Source: Raphanus sativus (lineage: Eukaryota; Streptophyta; Magnoliopsida; Brassicales; Brassicaceae). From it: DNA of 64,000 nt. Below the pieces are notes generated by a model, which searched no databases, was not told the origin of the DNA, and was given only the letters and a program-made list of their open reading frames with translations. Each line of letters starts with the position of its first letter. Within the stretch, counting starts at the first letter, position 1. Location of the stretch: positions 2,852,001-2,916,000 of the forward strand of contig NC_079515.1 of the NCBI RefSeq assembly GCF_000801105.2. Direction: 5' to 3'. Of the stretch, positions 36,378 to 46,350 are shown in pieces. The translations under genes were made by a program, and so were the position numbers.

Positions 36378-37505
36378 GTAAATCTAAACTTCAAATTTTG
36401 CATATATTATGTGTATGAGCAGTGCTGGTATAATATTTAGATATCCTAAGCAAATTTTTAACAACATATTTTTACATTTTTCTAATAATTATATATTTAT
36501 ATAAAATATCGCATTAACTTTTTAACTAATTCAACTGCATTGATAGTTATTATAAAGATTATAAAATTAACTGTATAATAATAATTATTAATATTATCTT
36601 CAAAAAAAAATTATTAATATTATCACTAACATTTTCATCATAATAAATCATAATTTACTAAAATAAATTGTTAATAAAAAATTTCACATTTAAAATGATA
36701 TTTTACTTAAATTTATATAATTTTTACTTATATTTATTAACTTTTATTTATATTTTGTAAATTTATATGTAAACATAATTTATATTTATTTAATAATAAT
36801 ATTTGTAAAAACATTAGTTTTGTTTGTATAACTTTTATTAATATATATGTTATGTAGATAATAAGAAACCATGATCAAGAACACTTACTTGATAAATCGA
36901 TTGAGAATGTAATAATTTAATGTAAGCCAAATGCAGTGAGGTTGTAAGCTTCTCAAACCAACGATCCAAAATGACCTTCTCGAAATAGACATTTGATCGA
37001 GTCATCGTGTAAATCTAAAATTCAAATTCTGCATATATTATGTGTATGAGCAGTGCTGGTATAATGTTTAGATATCCTAAGCAAATTTTTAACAACATAT
37101 TTTTACATTTTTCTAATAATTACATATAAATATATATAGCATACTATAAAATATCACATTAACTTTTTAACCAATTCAACTGCATTAATAGTTATTAAAA
37201 TGTTATAAAATTAATTGTATAATAATATTTATTAATATTATCACTAACATTTTCATCATAATCAATCATAATTTACTAAAATCAATTGTTAATACAAAAT
37301 CTCACATTTAGAAATGATATTTTACTAAAATTTTATATAATAACTTATATTTTATTAAATGTACTTATATTTTATAAATTTTACTTATATTATAAATTTT
37401 ATTAAAGTTTATATGTAAGCATAATTTATATTTAATAATAATAATAATATTTGTAAAAACATTAGTTTTGTTTGTATAATTTTTATTAATAAATATGGTA
37501 TGAGG
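36378..37505. repeat. Two direct copies of an A+T-rich ~480-bp block
   Basis: A block starting GTAAATCTAAA and containing TATGTGTATGAGCAGTGCTG occurs at about 36378-36855 and again at about 37008-37505, roughly 630 bp apart. Many small indels and substitutions separate the copies. The ~150 bp between them is not repeated. Confidence 0.75.
36583..36624. repeat. Micro-insertion with an empty site in the paralogous copy
   Basis: AATTATTAATATTATC occurs at 36583-36598 and 36609-36624, flanking TTC plus seven A. In the sister block the same place (about 37230-37245, TTTATTAATATTATCACTAAC) has only one copy and no A tract, so this is an insertion with target duplication rather than an ancient repeat. 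Confidence 0.82.
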
Positions 37506-37603
37506 ATAATAAAAAACAACTAAACAAATTAAAGAATCATTAATTGCACTGATTTCTAAGAGTATTAGATTTTGTCACTAGCTAATAATTATCATAAGTA
37601 ATA

Positions 37604-37864
37604 CTCCCTCTGTTTCATAACAAGTGTCACTCTAAGCTCATTTTCTTGTTATACAAAGAGTGTCACTTTACAATTTTAATGTAAATTATACTAATTTTCA
37701 GCTGAAAATTAATTGTAAACTGCATTGATTTTATAAATAATTTTATTTATCTAAAATACTATTGGTCATAGAGGTATAATTAATTACAATTTACATATAT
37801 TTCAACAACTTTCTTAACCTCTGTGAAAAATGTCACAACGACACTCTTTAAGAAACGGAGAGAA
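37604..37864. mobile_element. Stowaway-like MITE, about 261 bp
   Basis: Left end CTCCCTCTGTTTC; right end read on the minus strand TTCTCTCCGTTTC; TA dinucleotides flank both ends (37602-37603 and 37865-37866). Subterminal GTGTCACTC is also inverted (GAGTGTC). These are features of Tc1/mariner-type Stowaway MITEs. No coding capacity. Confidence 0.6.
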
Positions 37865-37866
37865 TA

Positions 37867-38934
37867 TATATATATATTTTTTGTATAATTATAAATATTT
37901 AATAAAAAAATTCAAAATATGACTTTTTAAATTGGATGTTCTAATCGGTGCTTCCTCTATGTGTATGAAATACATATAAGACGGATTTATTGTTATATAT
38001 TTTTTTGTAACTGGGTTTATGGATAACATTAGTCTTTTTCTTTCTTCTCATAGGAAAGTGATGGATTTCCTTCCAAGCTCGAGCATCAATCCCATCGACA
38101 ATGGGAGAGAAATGAACCTCTGAACCTCTTTCTGTTCGTTAATTTGTGTGTGTGTTTCCACCATTTTCTTCTATTTTTACTATCTATAATATCTCTTTTG
38201 CATTCCAATTCTTATCGTTAAAAGTTTTGTCATTCATATTTTTCCACCAAAATCATATTTAAAAAAAGATTTTTTTTTTGTATTTTTCTGAAGTTATTAA
38301 AATTAATAGTCGGTAACGCTTATATTTAAACCGTGAGGATCAAGGTTGAAAATATTCTTTGATTTGAAAGAATAGTTGGTAACGCCTATATTTAAACCGT
38401 AAATGAATCTTTTAATAGATTCTTTATCTACATCATAACGTGTACAATAGATCACAGTTTCACTAATGTTTTTTGTAATTGGTAAATTATCCGATAAAAT
38501 TGATCAAATTAAATAATTAATATTTGTAAAAGTGTAATCTCTATGTAAAATTCAATAATAAATCAACAAAGATATTAATCATAAAGATTATTTTATGATA
38601 AATTAAATAAACATACAAATTTAAAAGCAAAACAAGCACAATCACATTTTTTACATAATAAATCATGTGAATAAACATCATCAACTGCAATCATCTATTC
38701 AAGACATTGTCAGTTTAGACTTGAGCAATATTCTAATGAATCTATTCTTTTGTTTAATCAAAGTACAAACTAAATATATTTCCAAACTATTTATATTTCT
38801 TTTTATGGCAACAACCGTGAAGAAGAAAAAGTTGCGTGTAATAAAATTTGGAAGGGGAAAACAAGACTCCGTAATTTCCTTATTACAAACGCACATAGCT
38901 TTTGTAATGATGTAAAAAAAAAAACTTAACCCTT
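37867..38934. other. A+T-rich intergenic DNA upstream of the RNA-binding protein gene
   Basis: A short non-AT island near 38050-38160 is unrecognised. GTAACGC(T/C)TATATTTAAACCGT occurs twice (about 38313 and 38377), a small direct repeat. No gene or clear mobile-element ends. Confidence 0.45.
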
Positions 38935-38946
38935 TATATATAAATA
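38935..38946 (+). promoter_or_regulatory. TATA box of the two-RRM protein gene
   Basis: TATATATAAATA lies about 30 bp before a CT-rich stretch that looks like the start of a long leader (about 38970-39567). The leader contains at least one likely intron ending at GTGCAG just before 39551. Confidence 0.6.
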
Positions 38947-39567
38947 CAGAGACAAGACATATCTTCTTCTTCTTGCACCCGAAAAGCCTTTGTCTCTCTC
39001 TCTCTACATCTCCCTCTCTCTCCTTCCTCTCTTCTCTCTCTATCTTTCTCAGTACGTTTTCGATTGACGCCATTGAAAATTGAGTTAAATCGGTTTGAAT
39101 CGGATTGAACAGAACCATTCTCATTTGTGTGTGTTTGCTTTGCTTCTCTTCTCTCAATCGTTCGTTTCTGTGGACAAAAAGGGGGGCAGGTTTGAGTTAT
39201 GCCCTCTATTCAAATCGCCCCTATCCTCCTCAGATCTTAGCCTTCCCCTCGACGAGATTCAGCATCTGGGTTTTCTTAATCTGATTGGTGGGTTTTCGAA
39301 AAGTTTGATTCTTTTGATCTGAGATTTTGATTCGTGTTTTTTTTTTAATTGTAAGGATCCTTTGATCAAACTCTCCGACAGGATCTCTTGTTCCGGATCT
39401 GTATTGAATCCAAAGTTCCTCTTTTCGGTCGTTGTTAGATGTGTGTTGATTGATCAGATTCGGAACAATCGATCAAATCTGAAAGAAAAAAAAAAGCTTT
39501 TATGTTTTTTTTTTTGAATCTGATGAAAGCTTAATGTGTTCCGATGTGCAGAGGAGCGAAAGAAAAA

Positions 39568-41607
39568 ATGCAATCCGACAATGGAAAGCTGTTCATCGGA
39601 GGGATATCTTGGGACACCAATGAGGAACGTCTCAAGGAGTATTTCAGCACGTTCGGTGAAGTCATCGAAGCTGTGATCTTGAAAGATCGCACCACGGGCC
39701 GTGCACGTGGCTTCGGCTTTGTTGTCTTTGCTGATCCAGCTGTTGCTGAGTTTGTTATCACCGAGAAGCATCACATCGATGGCAGATTGGTATGCTTTGT
39801 TTCTATACAATGTAACTTGTTTTCGAAGCTTCTTTATGCAAATTAATCACTTTTTTTTTGTGTGTGTGTTATAGGTTGAAGCCAAGAAGGCTGTTCCTAG
39901 AGATGACCAGAACATGGTGACTAGAAGCAACAGCAGCAGCATCCAAGGATCACCTGGTGGCGGTGGTGGTGGTGGTGGTCCAGGAGTAGTTCGCACAAGG
40001 AAGATATTCGTCGGAGGGTTACCTTCTTCCGTCACTGAAAGCGATTTCAAGACCTACTTTGAGCAGTTCGGGACGACCACCGACGTGGTTGTTATGTACG
40101 ACCACAACACGCAAAGGCCTAGAGGTTTCGGATTCATAACTTATGATTCCGAGGATGCAGTTGAGAAAGTGCTGCTCAAGACGTTCCATGAACTCAACGG
40201 TAAGATGGTTGAGGTCAAGAGGGCTGTTCCCAAGGAGATGTCTCCTAGTCCAGCTCGTAGTCCTCTCGGTGCTGGCTACAGCTATGGGGTTAATAGGGTT
40301 AACAACCTTTTGAATGGATATGCTCAAGGGTTTAATCCGGGTGCGGTTGGTGGATACGGGCTTAGGATGGATGGTCGGTTTAGTCCGGTTGGTGCTGGGA
40401 GAAGCGGGTTTGCGAATTTTGGTTCTGGCTATGGGATGAATATGAACTTTGAGCAGACGGGGTTTGGTGGAGGTACGAGTTTTAATGGAAACGTGGACTA
40501 TGGGAGAGGGATGAGCCCTTACTACATTGGGAACACAAACCGGTTTGGTCCTGGTCCTGCTGTTGGTTATGAAGGAGGCAATGGAGTAGGAGGAGGAGGA
40601 GGAAACTCGTCCTTCTTCAGTTCGGTTACAAGGAACCTATGGGGAAACAACGGTGGTCTTAACTATAACAACAACAACAACAGCGCTACAAACTTAAACT
40701 CAAACTCCAATACATACATGGGAGGAGGAGGAGGATCAACAAGTGGGAACAACACTCTTAGCGGTCCATTTGGAAACTGGGGTGCTTCTGGAGGAGGTGG
40801 AAACAATGCTGTTGTTGGTAGTAACGAGAATGTGAAGTTTGGTTACGGAGGAAACGGTGAGTCTGGCTTTGGGTTGGGAGCAGGTGGATATGCAGCGAGG
40901 AACATAGGGCCTCCTAGCAAGGCGGCGGCAGCGCCGTCGTCTTCTTCATTCTCTTCTGCCTCGGCTGCCAACAACAACATTGGTTACGATGGAGCAGGGC
41001 TTGCAGAGTTTTATGGGAATGGTGCGGTGTATAGTGATCCCACGTGGAGATCACCGACGCCTGAGACGGAAGGGCCTGCTTCTTTTAGCTATGGGATTGG
41101 AGGAGGAGGAGGAGGTCCTTCCTCTGATGTTTCAGGTAGAAGTTCATCTCCAGGTTATGTTGGCAGTTACAGTGTGAACAAGAGACAACCAAACAGAGGT
41201 AATTTGATTTTTTTTTTAAGACATGATTGTATTTGCCTAAAGAATGACATGAGCTTAGTTGGTTAGTAAGGGAATATATAATAGGAATGGTCTATGTATG
41301 CTTAGATTTTGATGATAAAACCATGTTGTTTAGGATCTTGAACTAAATAGTGAGTTTCTGGAATACAAACAAGTTGCTTGCATACATAATGCTAAAAGTC
41401 AGTATCTAGTTTTGCATCACTACTGTTATCTAGTTCACCAGGGAAACGTTTGTTCCGTGCTTTAGATATGCGCTCATTGGAGCTAGGAAACTAGCTTAAA
41501 CCTTATATGCATTTGCTCACACCATAGTCTCTAGGAAGTAGAGAAACTAGCTTAACCTTATATCCTCCATTTCTTCTCGCCTTTTTGTTGCAGGAATTGC
41601 TACTTAG
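39568..41607 (+). CDS. Two-RRM, glycine-rich heterogeneous nuclear ribonucleoprotein-like protein
   Basis: Three exons in phase, 39568-39789, 39875-41198 and 41594-41607, giving 519 residues. Seen: RRM1 with RNP2 KLFIGGIS and RNP1 RARGFGFVVF; a linker with eight Gly (SPGGGGGGGGPGVV); RRM2 with KIFVGGLP and RPRGFGFITY, ending KMVEVKRAVPKEMSPSPARSP; then a long Gly/Asn/Ser/Tyr-rich tail, prion-like in composition. Known: this layout matches plant hnRNP A/B or Musashi-like proteins, which bind RNA and act in splicing, transport or translation. Probable orthologue of At3g07810. The last exon adds only GIAT and a stop, after a 395-bp intron. The ATG at 39568 is chosen because the upstream in-frame ATG precedes the leader acceptor site. 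Confidence 0.92.
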
Positions 41608-42858
41608 TACATTCGTTTTTGTTTTTTTACCACGATATTGTAGGCGAGCCATCAAGGTGAACTGATCTGGAATCTCTTAGATTTATCTTCATACAAAGCA
41701 AAGCCCATGAGGACAAAACTTTGATCATATCATCATCAGCTTAGAGCTAACCAGAAAAAAAATCCCTCATGGTTTGGTTTTCTAAATTCATTGGTCCTCC
41801 TCCCTCTTCATAGGCTTTTTCTTTTCTGCTTTCTTTTTTTTTTCTTTCAACGAGGGACGGTAGAAACTGTGTCAAGTCTCCGGCGAGGCAGTAATACATA
41901 AGAAGAGTTCAAACAAAAAAAAAACAAAAAAAAAAAAACAAGAATGATCCTTCTTCCTTAGTTTTCTTTATTGTCATGTAACGGTTCTTCTTCTTGGGGG
42001 TTATGTCTTAAGGTTTGGTGTTTTGAGGCAGATTGTACTAGAGGTTATATGTTTCTTTTGTTTTCTTGTTTTTTTTCTTTGATAGTGTGAGATATTGGAA
42101 AAGAGGATTTATAGCCATTGTAGGGCTTTCGAGAATAAGTCTTTTTTTTCAATCACTTTGAGATTATTTTCTTCTCCTGCTGTTTGTATGTCTTATGCGA
42201 ACGCAAGCAAAACTCGTTTTATTATGTTCATGTACTTCTATTTTATAGAAAACTATTTTATTTTATTTTTGATTTATATCTTTTCTTGTGCTGTTTTTTC
42301 TAGAAAAAAAGTTCTAATGAAATGACAAAAACATTCAGGTTGTACGACACACTCCTGTACCCGTCATATTCAATTTGATTATATGAGACGATGAGCTTCA
42401 TATTAAGAGTCTAAACCAAAGATTTATATAACCAAACTATACAATATACCTTAACCAATTTCTAGATTTCTAATAGATCAGTATGTTTAAGGCTTGAGTT
42501 AGTTTGGCCGGCGATGAACCGATGTGAAGTGTTAGGACTTTGGCTTAAAGATTATGATACGTAAGATTATATAATCTTATCTGTCTATCTATTCTATAAT
42601 CTACATCATAAACTCATACCTGCATATTATATTAGAACAAGAGAAGAAAACTCACCACATCTAGATGATGAAGAGACAACCAAACAAATGAAAGCAAATT
42701 AGGTTTTTGGGAAAAATTATTTGGTTTGTGTATCTAGATTCTGTCTAGTGTCTTTTTTTTTTTGTCATCGTCTAGTGTCAATTATGATCTAAAGTCATAC
42801 ATATTGCATTTTCATAATCGTAGAAATAGTGTTAACTTTATACGAGTCTGAGATCATA
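41608..42858. other. 3' UTR of the RNA-binding gene and start of the accessory region
   Basis: Up to about 42100 the sequence reads as a long 3' UTR with T-tracts and an A-tract near 41915-41940. After that it is A+T-rich. It contains one micro-insertion (42743-42779). No gene seen. Confidence 0.5.
42743..42779. repeat. Micro-insertion: 17 nt between perfect 10-bp direct repeats
   Basis: GTCTAGTGTC at 42743-42752 and 42770-42779 flanks eleven T followed by GTCATC. On the other strand the insert reads GATGAC plus an A tract, like the very end of a retroposon. Confidence 0.72.
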
Positions 42859-42875
42859 AAAAACATTTGTGTTTT

Positions 42876-43093
42876 TTTTTTTAACTTTGGATAATTATGC
42901 TATTACAAACTATGAGAACGTTACAGACGATTTTACAGCCGACAATTCTACCCATCACTGACTGTATCACCTCACCTGAACCACCCTATGTGACGGTACT
43001 CCTTGCACCACACTGGGACTCGAAACCCAGACCTCCTGCTGTAGAAACATTAATGAACCCTTAGTCAAACCACTGGACCAAGGGGGCTTCCAC
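42876..43093 (-). mobile_element. tRNA-derived SINE, 218 bp, with 17-bp target duplication
   Basis: Read on the minus strand it begins GCCCCCTTGGTCCAGTGG (tRNA-like A-box region), has a B-box-like GGTTTCGAGTCCC (43015-43028 on plus), and ends in an A tract (the T tract at 42876-42882 on plus). AAAAACATTTGTGTTTT flanks it at 42859-42875 and 43094-43110. These are the marks of a LINE-mobilised SINE. Confidence 0.82.
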
Positions 43094-43454
43094 AAAAACA
43101 TTTGTGTTTTAGAAATAAAAAAGAGAGTATAATTCAAGCTAGCTGTGCTGCATGCGCATCTGAAAGTTAAATTTACAGGGAAATATCTAAATTAAATTTA
43201 TAGAAAAAATAATCCAAAAATACTTCAAAATTTTAATAATGTTATTATATATATTAAAGCACTCTTGTATATTGAGAATCACACAAAATTTACTACTCAG
43301 TCATGTGTCACTCTCTCTAGAGATATCCACATCACTGATATGTCAAAAAGATATTATAAATACAAGAGTGATATATCAGAACTTTTCCATCGCAGTCTAA
43401 TTAATCAAAGTGTCTTAATTAGATGGATGCTTGGTGGACAAGCGACTATAAAAT

Positions 43455-45028
43455 TCAAGGACCCGATTTAGCGATCTCAGTGCAAGCAGGTGGAATCATC
43501 TGTCCGGTGAGAACAGGCTTCATGTTAGCACAGGCCCCTACAGCTGGTCCTTCTGCACCTTTGTGGACCAAGTTGATGTCAGCAAGAGCAACATTAGTGC
43601 AAGGCGTGCCTGAGCTGCAGATTAATTTCACAGCAATCTTTGTCGCTGATGTGCCCTTAATGTTCTTGAAGGTCACGTCCGACAATTTCACCTTAGAAGG
43701 TACCTACACTTATGTTAATAAAGATAGTTAGATTTATATGACGTGACAAATCTTTAATTTTTTAGTTTCTCATAACGTGTGTTTTTTATTTTTGTTATAA
43801 TATTTGATTCGGTAACATACCCCAACTTTGCAGTCGGCATAAGGACAGTACTCTTGGTCGATGAGAACGGGAGTGCTAACATTGTCCATTGTGATATCCT
43901 CAAAAATAATGTTGGAGGCAATACCAGGAGGAGATCCAGGCCATGTCTTGATGCGAACACCATTCATGGTGTTCTTGATGAGGCATTTCCTCACTGTGAC
44001 TCCTTTGACTGGTTGCTCATTAGGGTACCTTCCTAGACTCCCTACGGCAATGCCGTGTCCCGGTCCACATTCCACATTCTCAACAATGAGATTCTCAGTA
44101 CCATCTCCTATGGAAACACAGTCATCTCCTGTTTTAATCTTTGCCCCTAGTAAGTTCACGCCGATGGACCTTCCAATGTGGATACCATCAGTGTTGAGAC
44201 TCTCCGGTGGTGCATCAATACCAATTTTCTCAAGAGTTACGTTCTTGCAGTTGAGAACGTTCATGTGGAAAAGTTTGCTGTTCGTTGATGTTATGCCAAT
44301 AATTTTGGAGTTTGTGAGACCCGTGAATCGTATGTTCTGTTACCAAAAAGTGCATAATAAACTCACCAAACTGCTAATAGTTATAACATTAAAAATTATA
44401 GTTGATGTAAAGTGAACGTTCTTACGATGGGGAGAGAGTTGCATTTTCCAGTTTTTGCGCAGTCATTGGCCTTCCAAGCGAGGGAGCCTTGACCGTCAAA
44501 AATGGCTCCGTTTCCATTCAAAGTGAAATCAGCAAGATTTGTAAAATCAATCCATCCGCTGTTAGGCTTAGTGGCACCGACCGTAGCCGGAGCCTTCATA
44601 TTGCCGTGCATTTCCAAAGTGACAGGACCCTTGCACGGACCTAAGAACTCTATGTTGTTCACCAAATAATCACCCTTTGGCATTGTAATCGTGCTCGGTC
44701 CTGCTGCTTCACACGCTGTTTTCCATACAGCCAAAAATGCCTACATATAAAACCATAAGGGAATCTAATAAATAAAATAAGAGAGAATAAACCTATGTAT
44801 ATGTGTAATATCAGATTTGGTACGTACCGCAGTGTCATCGGTTGTTCCGTCTCCTTTGGCTCCTGCTGCTTTAACGTCAAGTGCTCCACCACTTCCTGCG
44901 GGTCCTGTTGGTGCAGCTGCGCCGCTTCCTTTGGGTCCTGGATCAAGGGGTGCCCCGTTTGCTATTGTGTTCAAAATAGCCACTACTAGTACAAGAAGTA
45001 CCGTCTTTGCTCTGCGCAAACCCACCAT
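43455..45028 (-). CDS. Polygalacturonase (glycoside hydrolase 28), pollen type, copy A
   Basis: Four exons on the minus strand, 45028-44828, 44740-44426, 44336-43821 and 43703-43455, in phase, 426 residues. Seen: signal peptide (VLLVLVVAILNTIANG), a short Gly/Pro/Ala-rich linker (GPKGSGAAAPTGPAGSGG), then the right-handed beta-helix domain starting DVKAAGAKGDGTTDDTAAF. The four GH28 active-site motifs are present: NTDGIH, GDDCVS, CGPGHGIAVGS and RIKTW. Known: hydrolyses alpha-1,4-galacturonan in pectin; Arabidopsis At3g07820-07850 are pollen exopolygalacturonases in tandem. Secreted to the wall (inferred from the signal). The gene body, introns included, differs from copy B at only about two positions that I could find. 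Confidence 0.95.
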
Positions 45029-45126
45029 TTTTATTCTCTTTTATTTTGTCTTATTTAATACTAGATTCTTATTTATTTTTTTGTTTTTTTTTTGTTTTTT
45101 GGTTCTGATGATGAGATGAAAGTCCG

Positions 45127-45134
45127 TTTTATAG
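45127..45134 (-). promoter_or_regulatory. TATA box of polygalacturonase copy A
   Basis: CTATAAAAC on the minus strand, about 100 bp upstream of the ATG. The leader between them is A-rich (a T-rich tract on plus, 45065-45100). Confidence 0.6.
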
Positions 45135-45549
45135 CAGCACAGAAGGAAAACGAAAACCACAAACTCCTTCTACATAGCTAAAAATAGAATCATACAGGAA
45201 TTAGCAAATCATGCACGATGATCCTTCTGACTTGGTGCGTTTTCTAAATATGGGATGTTATTTATGTACATATAACTTCCATTTTTTCATATTGCTAAAA
45301 ATATACGTAAATATGCTTTCTTTATTAATATGTAAGTATTTAACACATACGTATTTACATGTATTTTTATGTAAATATACTTTCATCATAATTGTAAAAC
45401 TTGTATCTCATCTTAGAATGAACTATATCCCGTTTTGTGACTTAGTCTTTGTTCGGTTTTGTGAATGACAGGAGATATAGAAAAGTTGTAATTTGGCTTA
45501 GTTTGATGCAATTTAATTTGGCTCAGTTTGGCTTTTTCTGAGTGAGCCA

Positions 45550-45660
45550 TTATAAATAGTTTTTCCTACCGTGGTGAATTGAATTCGGGTAGAGAAAGTT
45601 ACAGTCGTAACCCTTTTATCACTAGACCAATTCAACTTTGGTGAAACTACATTTTTGTTT
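45550..45660 (-). mobile_element. Possible SINE remnant
   Basis: On the minus strand, TTGGTCTAGTGATAAAAGGG resembles a tRNA A-box region. An 11-nt ACCCGAATTCA further on may be a decayed B box. It lies where unit B has no such sequence. No convincing target duplication. Confidence 0.4.
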
Positions 45661-45697
45661 GAGTTATGTCAAAAAACCAGGTCTTGACCGTTTACCA

Positions 45698-46334
45698 TAG
45701 GTCTGGGCATTTTACTCGGACCCGACCCGGAACCGACCCGAAAAATTATAAGTATTCATATGTATTTTTTTATTTTGGACTCGCGGGTCTTGGATAAGAC
45801 CTGGACCCGACCCGAGATCCGATCGGGTACCCGAAATACCCAAAATTTATTTTATATATTAGGTATATTTGGGTGATTGGGTATATTTTTGGTATTTCTA
45901 ATCTTTTTTTAAGTTTTAGGTTCGTATTTTCGGGTATAATTTCAAATTTTAAGTGTAATTTTAGATTTTCAGAAAATATAATTTGGGTATTCAGATATTT
46001 TTTGAGTTTTCAGATCTGATTTTAGGTAAATATTCGGGTACTTTTACGGTTTTTTGGGTACTTTTCAAGTTTTTGGGTCCAGTTTGGGTATTTCGAGTTT
46101 TTGGGGTTTTATATATCTGAACCGACTTGGATCCGAATAATACCCAAATATTATATCTGTTTTACGGGTACTAAAATTCTAGACCCGAACCGACCCGGAC
46201 CCGACAAGATCCGACTCGGAACCGACCCGAAAATTATAAATACCCATATGGGTCTAATTTCCGAGGACCCGAAAGACCCGGACCCGACAAGACCCAACCC
46301 GAACCCGACCCGAAGACCCGGATGCCCAAGCCTA
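45698..46334. mobile_element. Non-autonomous hAT-type element, 637 bp, rich in ACCCGA/TCGGGT motifs
   Basis: The 8 bp GTTTACCA flanks it at 45690-45697 and 46335-46342. Terminal inverted repeats are TAGGTCTGGGCAT, and TAGGCTTGGGCAT for the right end read on the minus strand. Both subterminal regions are packed with GACCCGACCCG-type repeats and the middle with GGGTATTT-type repeats. No transposase. A second member of the same family begins at 63537. Confidence 0.85.
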
Positions 46335-46350
46335 GTTTACCAAAAAAAAA

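Larger units (their letters stand above)
35283..36582. other. TK1A upstream region and intergenic DNA
   Basis: Beyond the TK1A promoter this stretch holds a micro-insertion (35876-35921), a possible solo LTR (36027-36335), and the start of a duplicated A+T-rich block. No gene recognised. Confidence 0.45.

Noticed and set aside
42876..43093. Intact tRNA gene
   Set aside because: A- and B-box-like motifs are present, but the sequence does not fold as a full cloverleaf and has a tail plus a 17-bp target duplication, so it is a SINE.
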